64,000 nt of DNA from Zhengitettix transpicula (GCA_037074705.1 CM073591.1:1666087-1730086); one strand, 5' to 3'. Numbered from the stretch's first letter, positions 23,116-36,055 are shown. The notes: generated from the sequence alone by a model not told the origin. A program made the numbers and translations.

Positions 23116-24125
23116 TGTAATATACAATATTAATCAATTTAATTAAACTGATTTTGCCCCACGTTGAGGTCGTCATGTATGTAATAAGCAAAAATAATTC
23201 CAAATTAAATGCATTTGATTGTCCACACGTTAAGGCATCAAAATGTGGTACTCAATTAATTAAATTCAACTAATAATTGAAAATTATCTAATGAAAGGAG
23301 CAGGATATAATGACATTTATTATTAATTTAATTAAGCAATTAGTTTATTATGCACAACTATTTTACCTTACAAAACAAATTACTTGCTGAACTGTACAAC
23401 AATTATATACAAAATGTCCTTTTCTCTTACCTGAGGGTCTTTATTGGGCCTTTTAAATAAAGAACAATTAATTCTTACAATCAACTACTGACAAAGATTT
23501 TTAATAAACTCTCGAAATGTAAGTAAATAAGATGAAATAAAACGAAATTAAATCGAAGTCTGGCGATGTTCAACCTTTTATTAACGATTACAATTTTTAA
23601 TTTTAAATGTTTCCTTTACTCAGTGTTGTACCGGTACCAGGGCAGTTGTAGAGATTCTGCAACGCACTTTCCCCTCGAACACTTTAACAGGCCATGTTTC
23701 CACTGAGTTTGCACCTTTTTCAACTGATGGACGTTACTATAGGCGGCACATCGGGGAACTCCTCCTCGTCGATGTCAAGATGAATGTTACGTAGCAGTTA
23801 GAGACCTTTCTGAATGACTGGGTTGACGCTCTCGTCTCTAATTTCCAACTGCAATAATTTTTTTTCCGTCCTGGACTGAGATCCTTCACCAACTGCTAAA
23901 CTTAATTATGCTGTACTCCACAATGTCTCGTGGCTGACTGACAAATTTTATTTCCTTCCCTAGTCGGCAAGGTTTCGTGGCTGACTGCTGCTCCATCTCC
24001 TTAAGTCCAACTATGTCTCTCTGGTCTGTTCTCGCGTCCATTATTGTATCTCTGTGTGTTCGCCGGTAACAATTCAGTTCAATAGTCTCTAACTATTAAT
24101 TCTTAATTGCTCTTTTATCATTACA
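23116..24125 (-). mobile_element. LTR-like element E1
   Basis: On the minus strand the sequence starts TGTAATGATAAAAG at 24125, ends its LTR-like part with ATTACA at about 23180, and continues with a CCTCAACGTGGGGC segment (around 23156-23170). That segment resembles a tRNA-Lys primer-binding site. Both outer ends abut TA-rich tracts. It shares internal order with E5 (39513). Confidence 0.6.
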
Positions 24126-24145
24126 ATATATATACGTATATATAT

Positions 24146-25077
24146 TGTAATACTAATTAGAGGCCAATAGTGATTTGCTAATTGGAAATTTTGTGGTGGA
24201 TTGTTAGCGGCTAAAATATAAGTTAACACGTGTCCGAGCCTTTGTCAGCAGCGAGCGTTTCTAAAAACTCGAGTCTGACGGCGGCAGTAGTTCATCGAGA
24301 AAAGTCGTGGGCTCGCATTTGATCAAGAAAAGGTTGCGGACAGTAAATTAATTGCAGTTTTCAATAAGCAACGCCACGCGTAGAAATTCAAATTGTAAAA
24401 ACTGTCCGCAAATGTCATCGAGAAAGAGTTTGATAACCATCTGGCTGACCAATAGTTAGAACGAAAAATACCATATTTGCCGGCGAGAGAGAGAGACTTA
24501 TTGCGGATGATCGCAGGAGCAGTACGGAGTAGTCGTTCCAGTTGAGAGACCAGTGTTTTGTAATCAGTTGAAATTCAGTGAGATTATGGCCTGTTAAATG
24601 TGAACAGTGAGGTGCACCAGAGCCCAAAATGTAAGCCTGGTACCAGCAGAGATATTGTAAGTAGAAATAAATTTAATAAACGTTAAATAAGGATCAAATC
24701 GTCAGATTTCGGTTTCACGTTTGTTTTAATGTTTATCTTTAATATTGTAAGATAATTTGATTGTTTAATGTAAATGTAAAAGATTGGTTCTTTATTTAGA
24801 AGGCCCAAATCAACGACCCTGAGATGAGAGTTGATGAAATCTGTAAAATAGCAAGAACACAAATGTAAATAATCACGTCAAGAAATGTTGTTTTAATTGT
24901 TTTGTAAAGTTTAAATATTTGGTTAATTATTTTGTATCCTTTTCGTTTAAATTTAAATAAAATAAAATTCATCCATTAATAAATTGCTTAAATTACATAA
25001 TTAAAGTTGCTTATTACAATTTGGCTTCACCAACGAGAGGCAATTCATCTAATTCAATATTTAATAACTTGTTTGTT

Positions 25078-25080
<3 letters not shown>
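24146..25080 (+). mobile_element. LTR-like element E2
   Basis: TGTAATACTAATTAG at 24146 opens an LTR-like unit that closes with TTATTACA at 25018 (873 bp). It is followed by TTGGCTTCACCAACGAGAGG, a diverged primer-binding-like site, and 40 bp later by TTACA against a (TA)n tract. No gag-pol was seen. A cgtcagatttcgg block and an aaggcccaaatcaacgaccc block are shared with other members. Confidence 0.65.
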
Positions 25081-25108
<28 letters not shown>

Positions 25109-25111
<3 letters not shown>

Positions 25112-25875
25112 AATGCCAATTAATTAACACATTAATTGTAAATTTGATAATCTAAATTGTTAGAGAAACATATTCTTGACGGCGGTACCGAACACAAAAC
25201 AACAATGTAGCAGAGCATTGTTTCTTTGCCAGCAGTGCGCGCTCAAAATTGCGAGACTGTTGATCAGTTGGCTGGAAGGTTTGGTCAAGTACAGGTCGCA
25301 TTAAAATATTGAGGAGAGAGTTCACATTATGTTTTGTTAGAGTTCAGTCTGCATTTCGGCTTCTCAGCGATCCGGTGGTCGTAAAAGAACTTTTGGGAAT
25401 TGGAGACTAAAAAAGGAACCGAGAGACGAGGACTAAAGCGAAAGGCGAGAGCGAGAATCGAAGGCAGAACTACGAAACCTGCTAAACACCAACAGATTTG
25501 TGGACGTAGCCGGCAGTGGAGATCGGCAGAGGTCAACCGAGGAGGAGACGCAAAGGAGGTTCCTGGTTCCTGATGTTGTTCCAAAATTATTAAATCTAGA
25601 ATCTGTGAGTTTAAGAAGAAGCTGTGCAAAAACCCACCACAGTGCTTCGTAAGTCAAAAGTGTCCTGGAATGCTGCCGTGAGTACCAATATAAAATAAAG
25701 ATAGTCGTCAGATTTCGTTCTCTTCCTTTGATTAAATTTGTTGAGTAGAATCCATCTTTGTAGGTTAAGTTCGTCTACAAGTAAATTTCGTCTTTGTTAA
25801 TTGACGAGTAAATCTTTTTATTGTAATTTGTTTAACATTTTAAATCTAATTGATGTTACCTTTTTGATTATTACA
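25109..25875 (+). mobile_element. LTR-like element E3
   Basis: The unit runs from TGTAATGCCAATTAATT to TTATTACA (767 bp) and is flanked by (TA)n on both sides. It has no primer-binding-like site after its end, so it looks like a solo LTR. It is nearly identical to 31130-31898. The minus-strand frames 25327-25629 and 25433-25657 recur unchanged in that copy and are element-derived. Confidence 0.7.
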
Positions 25876-25999
25876 ATATATATAGTGAAATGTCGGGCTT
25901 TGGTGGGTCAAACATGTTGAGTTGAACTACAGTTTTGGGAGTTTCTTCAATAAAAAAATTATTTAAACTTTTGAGAAAACTTCTAGACGATCTTTAACG

Positions 26000-26346
26000 G
26001 CCTTTTTATTAACCTGCCTCTTTCTTCTTGTTTTATTTATAATGAATTTCCCTTTTGTCACTTTTCTGTCCTTAATTTCTCACTTTTCGACTCCCAGACA
26101 ATGGTATACCTGAATAATCTAAATAATAAAGCTAGTTTAGCCTCCTTGGTCTAGTTAAAGGACATTCACCTCAAGGCAACGGCCCTAGAGCAGTGTTAAC
26201 CATGCCCCACCTAAGTCCTTCTAATGTCTCCCCATGTAACATTTTTTATATTAAAAAATTGAATTACTTCCTAAAGAAGCCTAATTCAACTGTTCTTCTA
26301 TAGTAATAATTCTGTGCATAAATATGGTAATGGTTTATTTTAATAG
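26000..26346. repeat. Dispersed repeat, right part of a 2-kb duplication
   Basis: This stretch recurs at about 32020-32368. It contains the dispersed phrase ctcccagacaatgg, then ctaaataataaagcta, also found near 42175, 44260 and 50470, which belongs to the 5' side of R1-related copies. Confidence 0.55.
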
Positions 26347-26464
26347 CTGCACTCTTAAACACGTAGCGATGACCAGCTGCTTCTACAACACCTGGTTTAC
26401 ATAATCATTGTTGTATAGTTGTAATTAAATGCTTAGAGAACCTGTCACGCTACTTTCCCCTTCC

Positions 26465-26638
26465 CGTCCTCACTGTTGCCATATAAACACCTTCAGTGTT
26501 GTTAGAGCCACACACACACACACACGTCTCTAAATGAAGCTACATTCGAGTTCTGCTTCATTGCAGTGAGCAACAGTCACGGCTGCAACGTGGAAACACC
26601 ACCGCAGAGGCAAGACCGGCGGCACTCAGCAGCTTCAT
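26465..26638 (-). pseudogene. Decayed Kazal-like gene, block A
   Basis: On the minus strand an ATGAAGCTGCTGAGTGCC start at 26638 matches Kz exon 1 but has lost about 13 bp that include the donor GT. The exon 2 relic has the acceptor and the signal-end AHCNEAE motif, then a stop, then a (GT)n tract where the PVCG codons should be. The exon 2 donor is GACGGG instead of GACGGT. The same lesions occur in three other copies. Confidence 0.75.
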
Positions 26639-27189
26639 GTCGGTCCTTGTCTCAGCCGTTCTCTTGAATAAGGGAAAAGTCCCTCATAAAACAACAATGG
26701 CGCCGTTAAATGTACAACACATCAGTTGATAACGTACTAGCAAAAATATAATTGTAGTGCGAGGTCAGTCACAAGAGCCTCGTGCACGGGCCAGAGTGAG
26801 TTTGTCTCTCGTTGTCTTGATTCTGCAATGACAACATCAAGTTTACTCTCATACTCGTAAATTTTTTACCTGTTTTCTGTTGCCGTAACAATTAACGCCA
26901 TTGGAAGAGGCTCGAGACGGATTTGACTCCACGGTGGCAGGTCTGCAGTCGTGACGTTTGTTCTGCTCGTCCATAAAACGGGAGAAAAATCACTACGCGC
27001 ATCTCATAAAAAAAATTACAGAGAATGTCGCCAAACTTGTTAGTGGCCTCAGGCGGCAGTGGAGAAAGGATCCTTTAGGCTTGTGTTTCTTTTGAAAACA
27101 TCACTGCAGTGTTTTCTTTTTTTATATTGGGCTCCAAACAAGGCCAAAATAATATTTCGAAATTAAAATACAATAACCAAATACAGACA

Positions 27190-27300
27190 AAAGGAGTGAT
27201 AATATAAATAACACACAACAACCTTGTTCCTTTCTTGAGGTGCCGACAGCGCTGTCCCGCTCACACTCACTCATTCTGACGTCACTCCCACATAGAAATC
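27190..27300. repeat. R2 fragment in block A
   Basis: The segment contains caaatacagacaaaaggagtg, acacacaacaaccttgttcc and a gaggtgccgacagcgctg join. Equivalent fragments sit at the matching place downstream of Kz6, Kz7, Kz8 and Kz9, so the insertion predates the block duplications. Confidence 0.6.
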
Positions 27301-27692
27301 AAAGAATATGGGAACATTCAACGCGATAAACGTCCCGGTAATGAACGATCCTTTAGAAGAACTTCATAGTCTTGGGTGAAGGAGCTTCCAATCAGATCAT
27401 CGCAGGAGAACAAGGTTTCCAGTTGGTGATAAAACAAGACCAATTTACTGGTTCATAGATATATTGTCCGTTGCCGCAAAAAACAGAAATATAAGGGAAA
27501 AAACTGTAAGGGAAGGGAAATAAAATAAACTAAAAGTGGTTGCAACTGTTTATTGTCTCAATAACTGATTGTAAACCATAAGAAAGACCTTACATGTCTT
27601 GCGTTGGTCGACTTGAACCTTGACCATCCTCCATCATAGTGATGGCGTTCCTCCTCGCTGTTCACGTTACTTATGCAGCTTCTTGGACGTAG

Positions 27693-28552
27693 TTAACGAC
27701 CAGATGGGAAGCAAACTTCGTACCCTACCTTAACATAAACTGCAAAAGGATAAAGAGAAATAAAAATAAGATCGAGTCAGCCCTTTTTTTAAGCTTAATA
27801 TCTCTGTATTAATGATCAGAGATAGTAAATTCAACTAGTTTGAAGGACACTATGGAAGTCAAGTGACAGTCGAAGGAGACCACAAGATATCGCTGCTGGA
27901 CCAGCGCCGTCACCAGCAACGAAGTGTGTTGAGATGCAACATTATTTTATTATCGCCTGCAGTGTAAGAGTTACCGGTCTGACCACTTGTTTGTATAGTC
28001 TGTTCAGGAAGTCTGTCGCAAGGGTAAAAAATTTTAGTTATCCTTGAAAAAATTTCCGAAACGCCACAGTGTGTATAAAAATAGGCAAATTAATTTTAAT
28101 TGAAACCAAACACAAAGTTTTAATGTACATGGCGACAAACCGCTGAAATATGAAAAAAATATTCCTGAGTGACATACAACCAGGTTCAACAACGACTAGG
28201 AAGAAATTTGTATCATATTCAGTATTATCATGGTTTGATCGTTTTAATTCATTTCTTAGTGAGTTTTAAACTTTGATTACTGCTTACCGTCTTTATGGTT
28301 GCAATTGTGGATGGCAAAGGCGCAATCATGCTCAAAGACCTTCAATTGACCGAGTTTGTTTCTGCCACACACAGGTTCATTACTCAAATTGCAGGCGTGG
28401 CGACATTCAGGGTCACCTTCACTGCAGTGAGCGACTGCCACGAGGACCAGCGTCAGTGCTGCAAAGTAGAAACAAGAACTGAAGACCAAGGCGGGCCAGG
28501 AGGAACGACGCCGGTCCCGTCGACACTCACCTACGACAACCAGCAGCTTCAT
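27693..28552 (-). CDS. Kz5, secreted Kazal-like protein, three exons
   Basis: Exons on the minus strand are 28552-28531 (22 nt), 28458-28288 (171 nt) and 27739-27693 (47 nt), giving 79 residues. Introns are phase 1 with GTGAGT and GTAAGC donors and ttttgcag before exon 3. The signal is MKLLVVV plus a hydrophobic segment ending AVAHC. The framework is C-x3-C-x7-C-x14-C-x6-C-x13-C. The core is NEPVCGRNK and the predicted P1 is Leu (C-N-L), which would suit chymotrypsin-like targets if inhibition is retained. Exon 3 ends CFPSGR at a TAA. In Kz8 and Kz9 the frame continues eight residues further. AATAAA lies about 140 bp past the stop (27554-27549). Frames on the opposite strand here are shadows of exon 2. 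Confidence 0.82.
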
Positions 28553-28589
28553 GTCGATCCCTTGTCAGCGACCGTCATACGGCGCCGCT

Positions 28590-28620
28590 CTTAAATAAGG
28601 CAGACGTTGGCCTGACATTT
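28590..28620 (-). promoter_or_regulatory. Kz5 core promoter
   Basis: AAATGTCAGG (28620-28611, minus) precedes CTTATTTAAG (about 28600-28591), about 40 bp before the ATG. The inverted partner lies near 28682-28690 (caaatgtcag on the plus strand). Confidence 0.55.
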
Positions 28621-29204
28621 CCGTCGACCAAGGCGCTAATGAACGAAACTCTCATAAAACTAAATTAACGCCGTTATACTCAAATGTCAGTTGATAACGA
28701 AGGTAATTGCAGTACAAGGAAGGACAGCCTCAGTCACCGTTGAGTCGTGGATCTTACACGTGACAGAGTGAGCTTGTCTCTCGTCGTCGCGAGTCTCCAG
28801 TTGTCTCACCATTCCTGGAAATTCCTTTATATACCAAACACAGCCTGTAAATGAGGGAGCCAACGAAGTCCAACGGGGATGGAATATTCTGTCTCATACG
28901 TGCATACATTTAAATATAAAATTTATTTGGGATTAACAGTAATAAATAGCAATATAATATTCTTCATGACTCGATATTCATCGACGCTGCCGCATATTTC
29001 GTGTGCTTGCTCGACGGGACACGCTGGACCACAAGCGTCAAGGTTCAGAACGATTAGCGAGCCCTGTCAAGTTTCTCTTAGTGTGCGAAGCCTTGACGTC
29101 AAGCCATCGCCCACTACTGACGGACTACCCCCGATGTCCGCTGGCGTACGGTAGACCGCACCAAAGCCGAGTTCCACGCCATGACAACCGACAGCACCAC
29201 CTAA

Positions 29205-29640
29205 CCTCTATATGATGCAAAGAAAACGCCGCGTGCTGCATCAGGGTGCTCGGGGTCTTGGCAACTTGCCCATGCTGGAAACTGCAGCATTCCCTTCTCC
29301 ATGCCACGACCACGTCTGGATGGAGACGGAGAACTGCTCCAATGGAACCAGCGGACAAATCTCGTTACCCACCTCGGATGAGCTCTGTCTGGGACTCCAA
29401 AGCATTCATCTCTCAAAACTGATATAGTTGTTGCTATTCAGATTATTCGGGTGTTCCATTGTCTTGAAGTAGAAAGGTTAGCAAGAAAAAGAGAACGAAA
29501 AGACAAAGAAACAAAGAGGCTGGTTAAAAAGATAACGTGAAATAACGTCTAGAAGATCAGAAAAAAAGATGTAGAGATTTACTCCTACGTTTCGAACAAT
29601 ACGCAAAAAATTCTGTTTGTGATCAGGGAAGGAATAATGC
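29205..29640 (-). mobile_element. R1-related retroposon
   Basis: The stretch resembles R1 (gcagcattcccttctccatgc, then tccaatggaac, then tctcaaaact) but with deletions and a different 5' half containing gtgttccattgtcttgaag and a purine-rich run. A near-identical copy lies at 42265-42660. Frames on both strands at 29201-29427 are repeat-derived. Confidence 0.6.
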
Positions 29641-29729
29641 TCAGACGCGCAAATGAGATTCAGGGTGGCAGATCAATCAAATTTGGCCAGGTCCTAGAGT
29701 CTATATACTGCGACATCTTCGATTAAATG

Positions 29730-29730
<1 letters not shown>

Positions 29731-29811
<81 letters not shown>
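29731..29811. repeat. Compound (TC)n(TA)n microsatellite
   Basis: About 18 TC repeats run straight into about 22 TA repeats. The R1 copy starting near 29815 (ctagatgagttgtccgct) abuts the TA side, as does the R1 copy at about 44000. Confidence 0.9.
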
Positions 29812-29812
<1 letters not shown>

Positions 29813-29814
29813 CT

Positions 29815-30370
29815 AGATGAGTTGTCCGCTAAAATACCGGGACAGAAGACCTGCGGGAGAGTTCTCTCGCAGGTCGAACCTTTTAGGATAGAAGGGGCTA
29901 CCTTTGGGGATGCCTTTTCCTCTCCATTTTTGAACTAAGGTTCCCACAAGCCGAGGCCTGTTCTGAGAGGTGTATGTTTCGGGGTCGCAGACCTTGGGCA
30001 TACGGTAAGAGTTGTTCGCTATTCCCATTGGAATAGTCGGCCAGCTGCCTCCTAAACTGGTTAAGGCACGGAGAAGGGAATACTGCGTCCCCACAGCAAA
30101 CTCCTCTCCCGCTATCGGAAGGGCGTAGGACAAGTACCCAATGCCCGACCTACCCGATGCAGGTTTTTCTAAGGTTTTCCCTGCATCACTTTAAGGCGAA
30201 TGCCGCGTAGGAACCTTAAACTATAGCCCGGGGGCCCCTAGTTAACCCTTGGCTACCTTCCTCTACCCTTCCGCATCCCCCTTTGAAATCCCTACCTATG
30301 CTATTAAAGGGTAGTTGCCACCATTTTTAGGGGACCAGGCTACACGAAGGTGATCCACATTGGGCAACTC
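29815..30370 (+). mobile_element. R1 retroposon copy
   Basis: This is a long R1 copy in plus orientation, ending gttgccaccattttt and then a short inverted piece to about 30370. There it is joined directly to the 5'-truncated E2 copy. The minus frame 29813-30133 is repeat-derived. Confidence 0.7.
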
Positions 30371-31084
30371 CCAATAAGCAAAGCCACGCGTAGAAATTCA
30401 AATTGTAAAAACTGTCCGCAAATGTCATCGAGAAAGAGTTTGATAACAATCTGGCTGACCAATAGTAAGAACGAGAAATACCATATTTGCCGGCGAAACA
30501 GAGAGACTCAATGCGGAGGATCGCAGGAGCTGTACGGAGTAGTCGTTCCAGTTGAGAGACAGAGTTTTGTAATCAGTTGAAATTCAGTGAGATTATGGCC
30601 TGTTAAATGTGAACAGTGAGGTGCACCAGAGCCCAAAATGTAAGCCTGGTACCAGCAGAGATATTGTAAGTAGAAATAAATTTAATAAACGTTAAATAAG
30701 GATCAAATCGTCAGATTTCGGTTTCACGTTTGTTTTAATGTTTATCTTTAATATTGTAAGATAATTTGATTGTTTAATGTAAATGTAAAAGATTGGTTCT
30801 TTATTTAGAAGGCCCAAATCAACGACCCTGAGATGAGAGTTGATGAAATTTGTAAAATAGCAAGAACACAAATGTAAATAATCACGTCAAGAAATGTTGT
30901 TTTAATTGTATTGTGAAGTTTAAATATTTGGTTAATTATTTTGAGTCCTTTTTGTTTAAATTTAAATAAAATAAAATTTATCCATTAATCAATTGCTTAA
31001 ATTACATGATTAAAGTTGCTTATTAAAATTTGGCTTCACCAACGTGAGGCAATTCATCTAATTCAATATTTAATAACTTGTTTG

Positions 31085-31132
<48 letters not shown>

Positions 31133-31898
31133 AATGCCAATTAATTAACACATTAATTGAATAATTTTAATAATCTAAATTGTTAGAGAAACATATTCTT
31201 GACGGCGGTACCGAACACAAAACAACAATGTAGCAGAGCATTGTTTCTTTGTCAGCAGTGCGCGCTCAAAATTGCGAGACTGTTGATCAGTTGGCTGGAA
31301 GGTTTGGTCAAGTACAGGTCGCATTAAAATATTGAGGAGAGAGTTCACATTATGTTTTGTTAGAGTTCAGTCTGCATTTCGGCTTCTCAGCGATCCGGTG
31401 GTCGTAAAAGAACTTTTGGGAATTGGAGACTAAAAAAGGAACCGAGAGACGAGGACTAAAGCGAAAGGCGAGAGCGAGAATCGAAGGCAGAACTACGAAA
31501 CCTGCTAAACACCAACAGATTTGTGGACGTAGCCGGCAGTGGAGATCGGCAGAGGTCAACCGAGGAGGAGACGCAAAGGAGGTTCCTGGTTCCTGATGTT
31601 GTTCCAAAATTATTAAATCTAGAATCTGTGAGTTTAAGAAGAAGCTGTGCAAAAACCCACCACAGTGCTTCGTAAGTCAAAAGTGTCCTGGAATGCTGCC
31701 GTGAGTACCAATATAAAATAAAGATAGTCGTCAGATTTCGTTCTCTTCCTTTGATTAAATTTGTTGAGTAGAATCCATCTTTGTAGGTTAAGTTCGTCTA
31801 CAAGTAAATTTCGTCTTTGTTAATTGACGAGTAAATCTTTTTATTGTAATTTGTTTAACATTTTAAATCTAATTGATGTTACCTTTTTGATTATTACA
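30371..31898 (+). mobile_element. Second copy of the E2-E3 LTR pair
   Basis: 30371-31089 repeats E2 from its caataagca point onward. It has the primer-binding-like TTGGCTTCACCAACGTGAGG (closer to consensus than the E2 copy) and a longer (TA)n. 31130-31898 repeats E3 almost base for base. Similarity continues to 32368. The E2 5' third is missing because the copy starts at the junction with R1. Confidence 0.75.
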
Positions 31899-32624
31899 AT
31901 ACATATGGTGAAATGTCGGGCTTTGGTGGGTCAAACATGTTGAGTTGAATTACAGTTTTGGGAGTTTCTTCAATAAAAAAATTATTTAAACTTTTGAGAA
32001 AACTTCTAGACGATCTTTAACGGCCTTTTTATTAACCTGCCTCTTTCTTCTTGTTTTATTTATAATTAATTTCCCTTTTGTCACTTTTCTGTCCTTAATT
32101 TCTCACTTTTCGACTCCGAGACAATGGTATAGCTGAATAATCTAAATAATAAAGCTAGTATAGCCTCCTTGGTCTAGTTAAAGGACATTCACCTCAAGGC
32201 AACGGCCCTAGAGCAGTGTTTACCATGCCCCACCTAAGTCCTTCTAATGTCTCCCCATGTAACATTTTTTATATTAAAAAATTGAATTACTTCCTAATGA
32301 AGCCTTATTCAACTGTTCTTCTATAGTAATAATTCTGTGCATAAATATGGTAATGGTTTATTTTAATCTGAGGTCGCTGGACCTGTCGGCCATTCGAGTT
32401 TTTGTACGAAATTAAGTTCCTATTTCACTTAACACGCGTAGTTGTACAGTAGACAACCACTTGGCAACACTGTACGTGCTACTCCTTCACTCTAGTAGTT
32501 TATATCAGTCCAACTTTTCTCTACGGATGGCAACAAACTTACACAATGCTTATTTTAAAATGAGAACCCAGCAATTTCTCCTTTTAAACAATTTAAATAA
32601 TGGCTGGCGGATTTTAAATTCTAG

Positions 32625-33615
32625 ATGAGCTTCTTTTGGAATTGCCCCCCCCCCCCTTCCCGTGACTTGATACCCGACGTTGCGAAACACCGGCCTAGAG
32701 GAACCTGCAGTAGCGGCAACTATTGGTACGTGTCCCACGCCCTTCATGACCCGGACTATGTTTGGAAGAAGAAGCTTTTTCCGATGGAAACGGCACGTGA
32801 CCAAGATCTTCGACCCCGGAGCATTCCCCAGTCAAAACAAATGCAGGTGTCTCGGTTTATGGGAAAACCAGTGGGAGAATAAGGCAGGTGGCTCCAATTT
32901 TTTTAGACTACCAGGCTACATGAGGGTGATCCACGTGGAGGCAGCTCTCCTTTGATAGCATGGGAAAGGATTTGAAAGCGGGGATGCGGAAGAATAGAGG
33001 AAGGTAGCCAAGAGTTAATTAGGGGCTGTAGTTTAAGGATCCTACCCGAAATTCACCTAAGTGATGCAGGACAAACCCTACAGAAACCCGTATATGAGTA
33101 TGTCCTTGTCCCACGCCGTTTCCTGGATGGGGTTTTCTATGGGGACGCAGCATTCCCTTCTCCCTGTCTCTACCAGTTTATGAGGAATATGGTCGACTGA
33201 TCCAATGGGAACAGGAAACATCTTTTAACGTGTGCCCTAGGTCTGCGACCCCGATGAACCGCGGTCTGTTTTGAGAGGTTGAACATACGGTAAGAGTTGT
33301 TCGCTGTTCCCATTGGAACAGTCGGCCACCTGCCTTCTTAACTGGACCAGGTACGGACAGGGGAATGCTGCGTCTGCACAGCAAACGGCCTCTCCCGCCA
33401 TCAAGGAAAAGTCGTGGGACAAGTACCCAATGCTCGACCTGCCTGATGCATGTTTTTCCCTGCATTACTTTAAGGCGACTGCCTGGTAGGATCCTTAAAC
33501 TATAGTCCGGGGCCCTAGTTAATCCTTTGCTACCATCCTCTACCCTTCCGCATCCCTCCTTTCAAATCCCTTCCTATGCTATTAAAGGGGAGTTGCCACC
33601 ACGTGGATTACCCTA
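32625..33615. mobile_element. R1 retroposon fragments, rearranged
   Basis: 32905-33090 is an R1 3' part on the minus strand, 33100-33240 an inner part, and 33280-33615 a plus-strand copy ending ggattaccctaaaaaaaa. A C run of about 12 bases lies at 32646. Frames at 32550-32955 and 33178-33465 belong to the repeats. Confidence 0.55.
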
Positions 33616-34339
33616 AAAAAAAGAATTCAGATGTAAATTATGGGGCCGCAGAAGTCTGTACCAATACCTACGGGGATATGAAATTCTATCCCTGGTCTGC
33701 TACACAGTTCAAACGAAATAATAATCCCTTACATTAAGTTAAAGTGTCCATTATTCTTAATAATCTTGAAAACTTTTTATAAAACACCCAATTTATTTGT
33801 AACATTAGTCAAATAATTTTTGTGAATGTCGTAGTGATTTCTGGAAAACGGCGGTGTTTTTAAATAAGTTTTAACAGTCCACAACTGCTATAAAACACTT
33901 CAGATAGTTTATATTCACTGCGGAATTGCAGCGTCCGGTCCACATGGAACCAGCAGTTGGAGAATATAAGAAAAAGAAACCAGTGTTTATGATTTTCTCA
34001 TCTGAACTCAGTAGAATGGAAGCTGGAAGAGTCTCGGCATTCATCCAGCGATTACTCTGGAGCTCTGCGTAGACGCCTGACGTCATCCACGTGAAGGCTT
34101 ATGTTGAAGTCGTTGCAAAGTTCAGACGCTGTTACGTGGACGTCGTCCTGTGGAACGAGATTCCCGCTTGTTACCCTTCACGTGTCTCTGGTTTTCCAGA
34201 ATATTCACGCATTACAGAGATGATACTGTAAATTTCTCTTTATTTTTACTAATATATCGTAACCTACATCCGGCTATAAGGCGGTATTTACCAGATAAAG
34301 GAAAGTTATAAAGGCTCCAGTTCTGTCCTGAGATTCTTG

Positions 34340-35008
34340 CTACATTATTATTGACTTCAACCAAATTGTTTGAATCTTCTTCTTCACATGCTGTATGCTT
34401 ATTGCTTGTAATGCATTTGCAGTACCTCTGCGGATGAAAAGACAAGCAACTGCAGTTATAAATAAGGAGCAGTGGAAAGAAGAGATAGTCACTATTAAAT
34501 CCATCTAGGTAAATCTATTTTTTGGCCTCAGTAATTTGGAAAGGAAAATTCTGATATTGACCCCGACTTTGGAGAGTTTCTGCTGGGTGCTCGTTATCTT
34601 AGGAATTTCACGTAATACTCACGTTTATTTGGGTGTTTGTAGTCTGTAAAAATATGAAGTTACAGAACCTAAAAGGCCACAATATGCATTAATATAGGCA
34701 GGGCGTCCTTGATGGCTGGACTCTGAAACACGTAGCGATGACCAGCTGCTTCTACAACACCTGGTTTACATAATCATTGTTGTATAGTTGTAATTAAATG
34801 CTTAGAGAACCTGTCACGCTACTTTCCCCTTCCCGTCCTCACTGTTGCCATATAAACACCTTCAGTGTTGTTAGAGCCACACACACACACACACACGTCT
34901 CTAAATGAAGCTACATTCGAGTTCTGCTTCATTGCAGTGAGCAACAGTCGCCGCTGCAACGTGAAACAACAACGCAAAGGCAAGACCGGCGGCACTTAGC
35001 AGCTTCAT
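34340..35008 (-). pseudogene. Decayed Kazal-like gene, block B, with third-exon relic
   Basis: On the minus strand the exon 1 relic starts at 35008 with the same donor deletion as the other copies. The exon 2 relic runs to 34834 with the (GT)n tract (near 34880) and the GACGGG donor change. An acceptor aactgcag precedes a frame from 34449 that begins VACLF, a cysteine at the place expected of exon 3. A 21-nt mini-exon with clean splice signals lies near 34650. The same region in another frame is open over 34445-34212, with four cysteines. The copy at 53590-54240 is its inverted counterpart. Confidence 0.6.
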
Positions 35009-36055
35009 GTCGGTCCATGTCTCAGCCGTTCTCTTGAATATGACAAATGTCCCTCATAAAACAACAATGGCGCCGTTAAATGAACAACACATCAGTTGAT
35101 ACGTACTAGGGAAATCTGATTGTAGTACGAGGTCAGTCTGAAGAGCCTCGTGCACGGGCCAGAGCGAGTTTGTCTCACTTTGTCTTGATTCTGGAATGAC
35201 AACATCAAGTTTACTCTCATGCTCGTAAACTTATTCTCCTGTTTTTTTTGTAACAATTAACGCCTTTGGAAGAGGCCACGGTGGCAGGTCTGCAGTCGTG
35301 ACGTTTGTTCTGCTCGTCCATAAAACTAGAGAAAAAACACTGTGCGCATAACATTAAAAAAATTACACAGAATGTCACAATACCACTTAGTGGTCTCTGG
35401 CGCCAGTGGAGAAACGATCCTTTAGGCATGTGTTTGTTTTGAAAGCTTCACTGCAGTGCTTTATTTTTTCATATTGGGCTCCAAACAAGACCAAAATAAT
35501 ATTTCAAAATTAAAATACAATAACCAAATACAGACAAAAGGAGTGATAATATAAATAACACACAACAACCTTGTTACTTTCTTCAGGTGATAAGTAAAGA
35601 GTAAACCGACAGCGCTGCGTCGCTCACACTCGCTCATTCTGACGTCACTCCCACATAGAAATAGAAGAATATGGGGACATTCAACGCGTTAAACGTCTCG
35701 GTTATGAACGATCCTTTAGTGGACCTTCATAATCTTGAGTACTTGAGGTTCTAATCAGAACATCCCTTAAGAACAAGGGTTTCACTTCGTCATAATACAA
35801 GACCAATTTTTGGGTTCATAACTATTTTGTACGCCGCCACAAAAAAACTGAAATAGATGTAAAAAAACATAAGGGAAGGGTAATAAAATAAACTAAGAGT
35901 CGGAATATAGTTGCAACTGTTTATTGCCTCAATAATTGAGTGCAAACCTTAAGAAAGACGTTACATGTCTTGCGTTGGTCGACGTGAACCTCCACCATCC
36001 TCCAACATAGTTCCTCCTCGCTGTACACGTTACTTATGCAGCTTCTCGGACGTAG

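Noticed and set aside
26138..26220. tRNA-derived SINE (ggtctagttaaagg resembles an A box)
   Set aside because: There is no B box at the right distance and no cloverleaf fold could be drawn.
28273..28594. Plus-strand frames over Kz5 exon 2, and like ones over Kz6, Kz7, Kz8 and Kz9
   Set aside because: They are antisense shadows of the cysteine-rich exon. They recur because the exon does, and they lack signal peptides or splice support.
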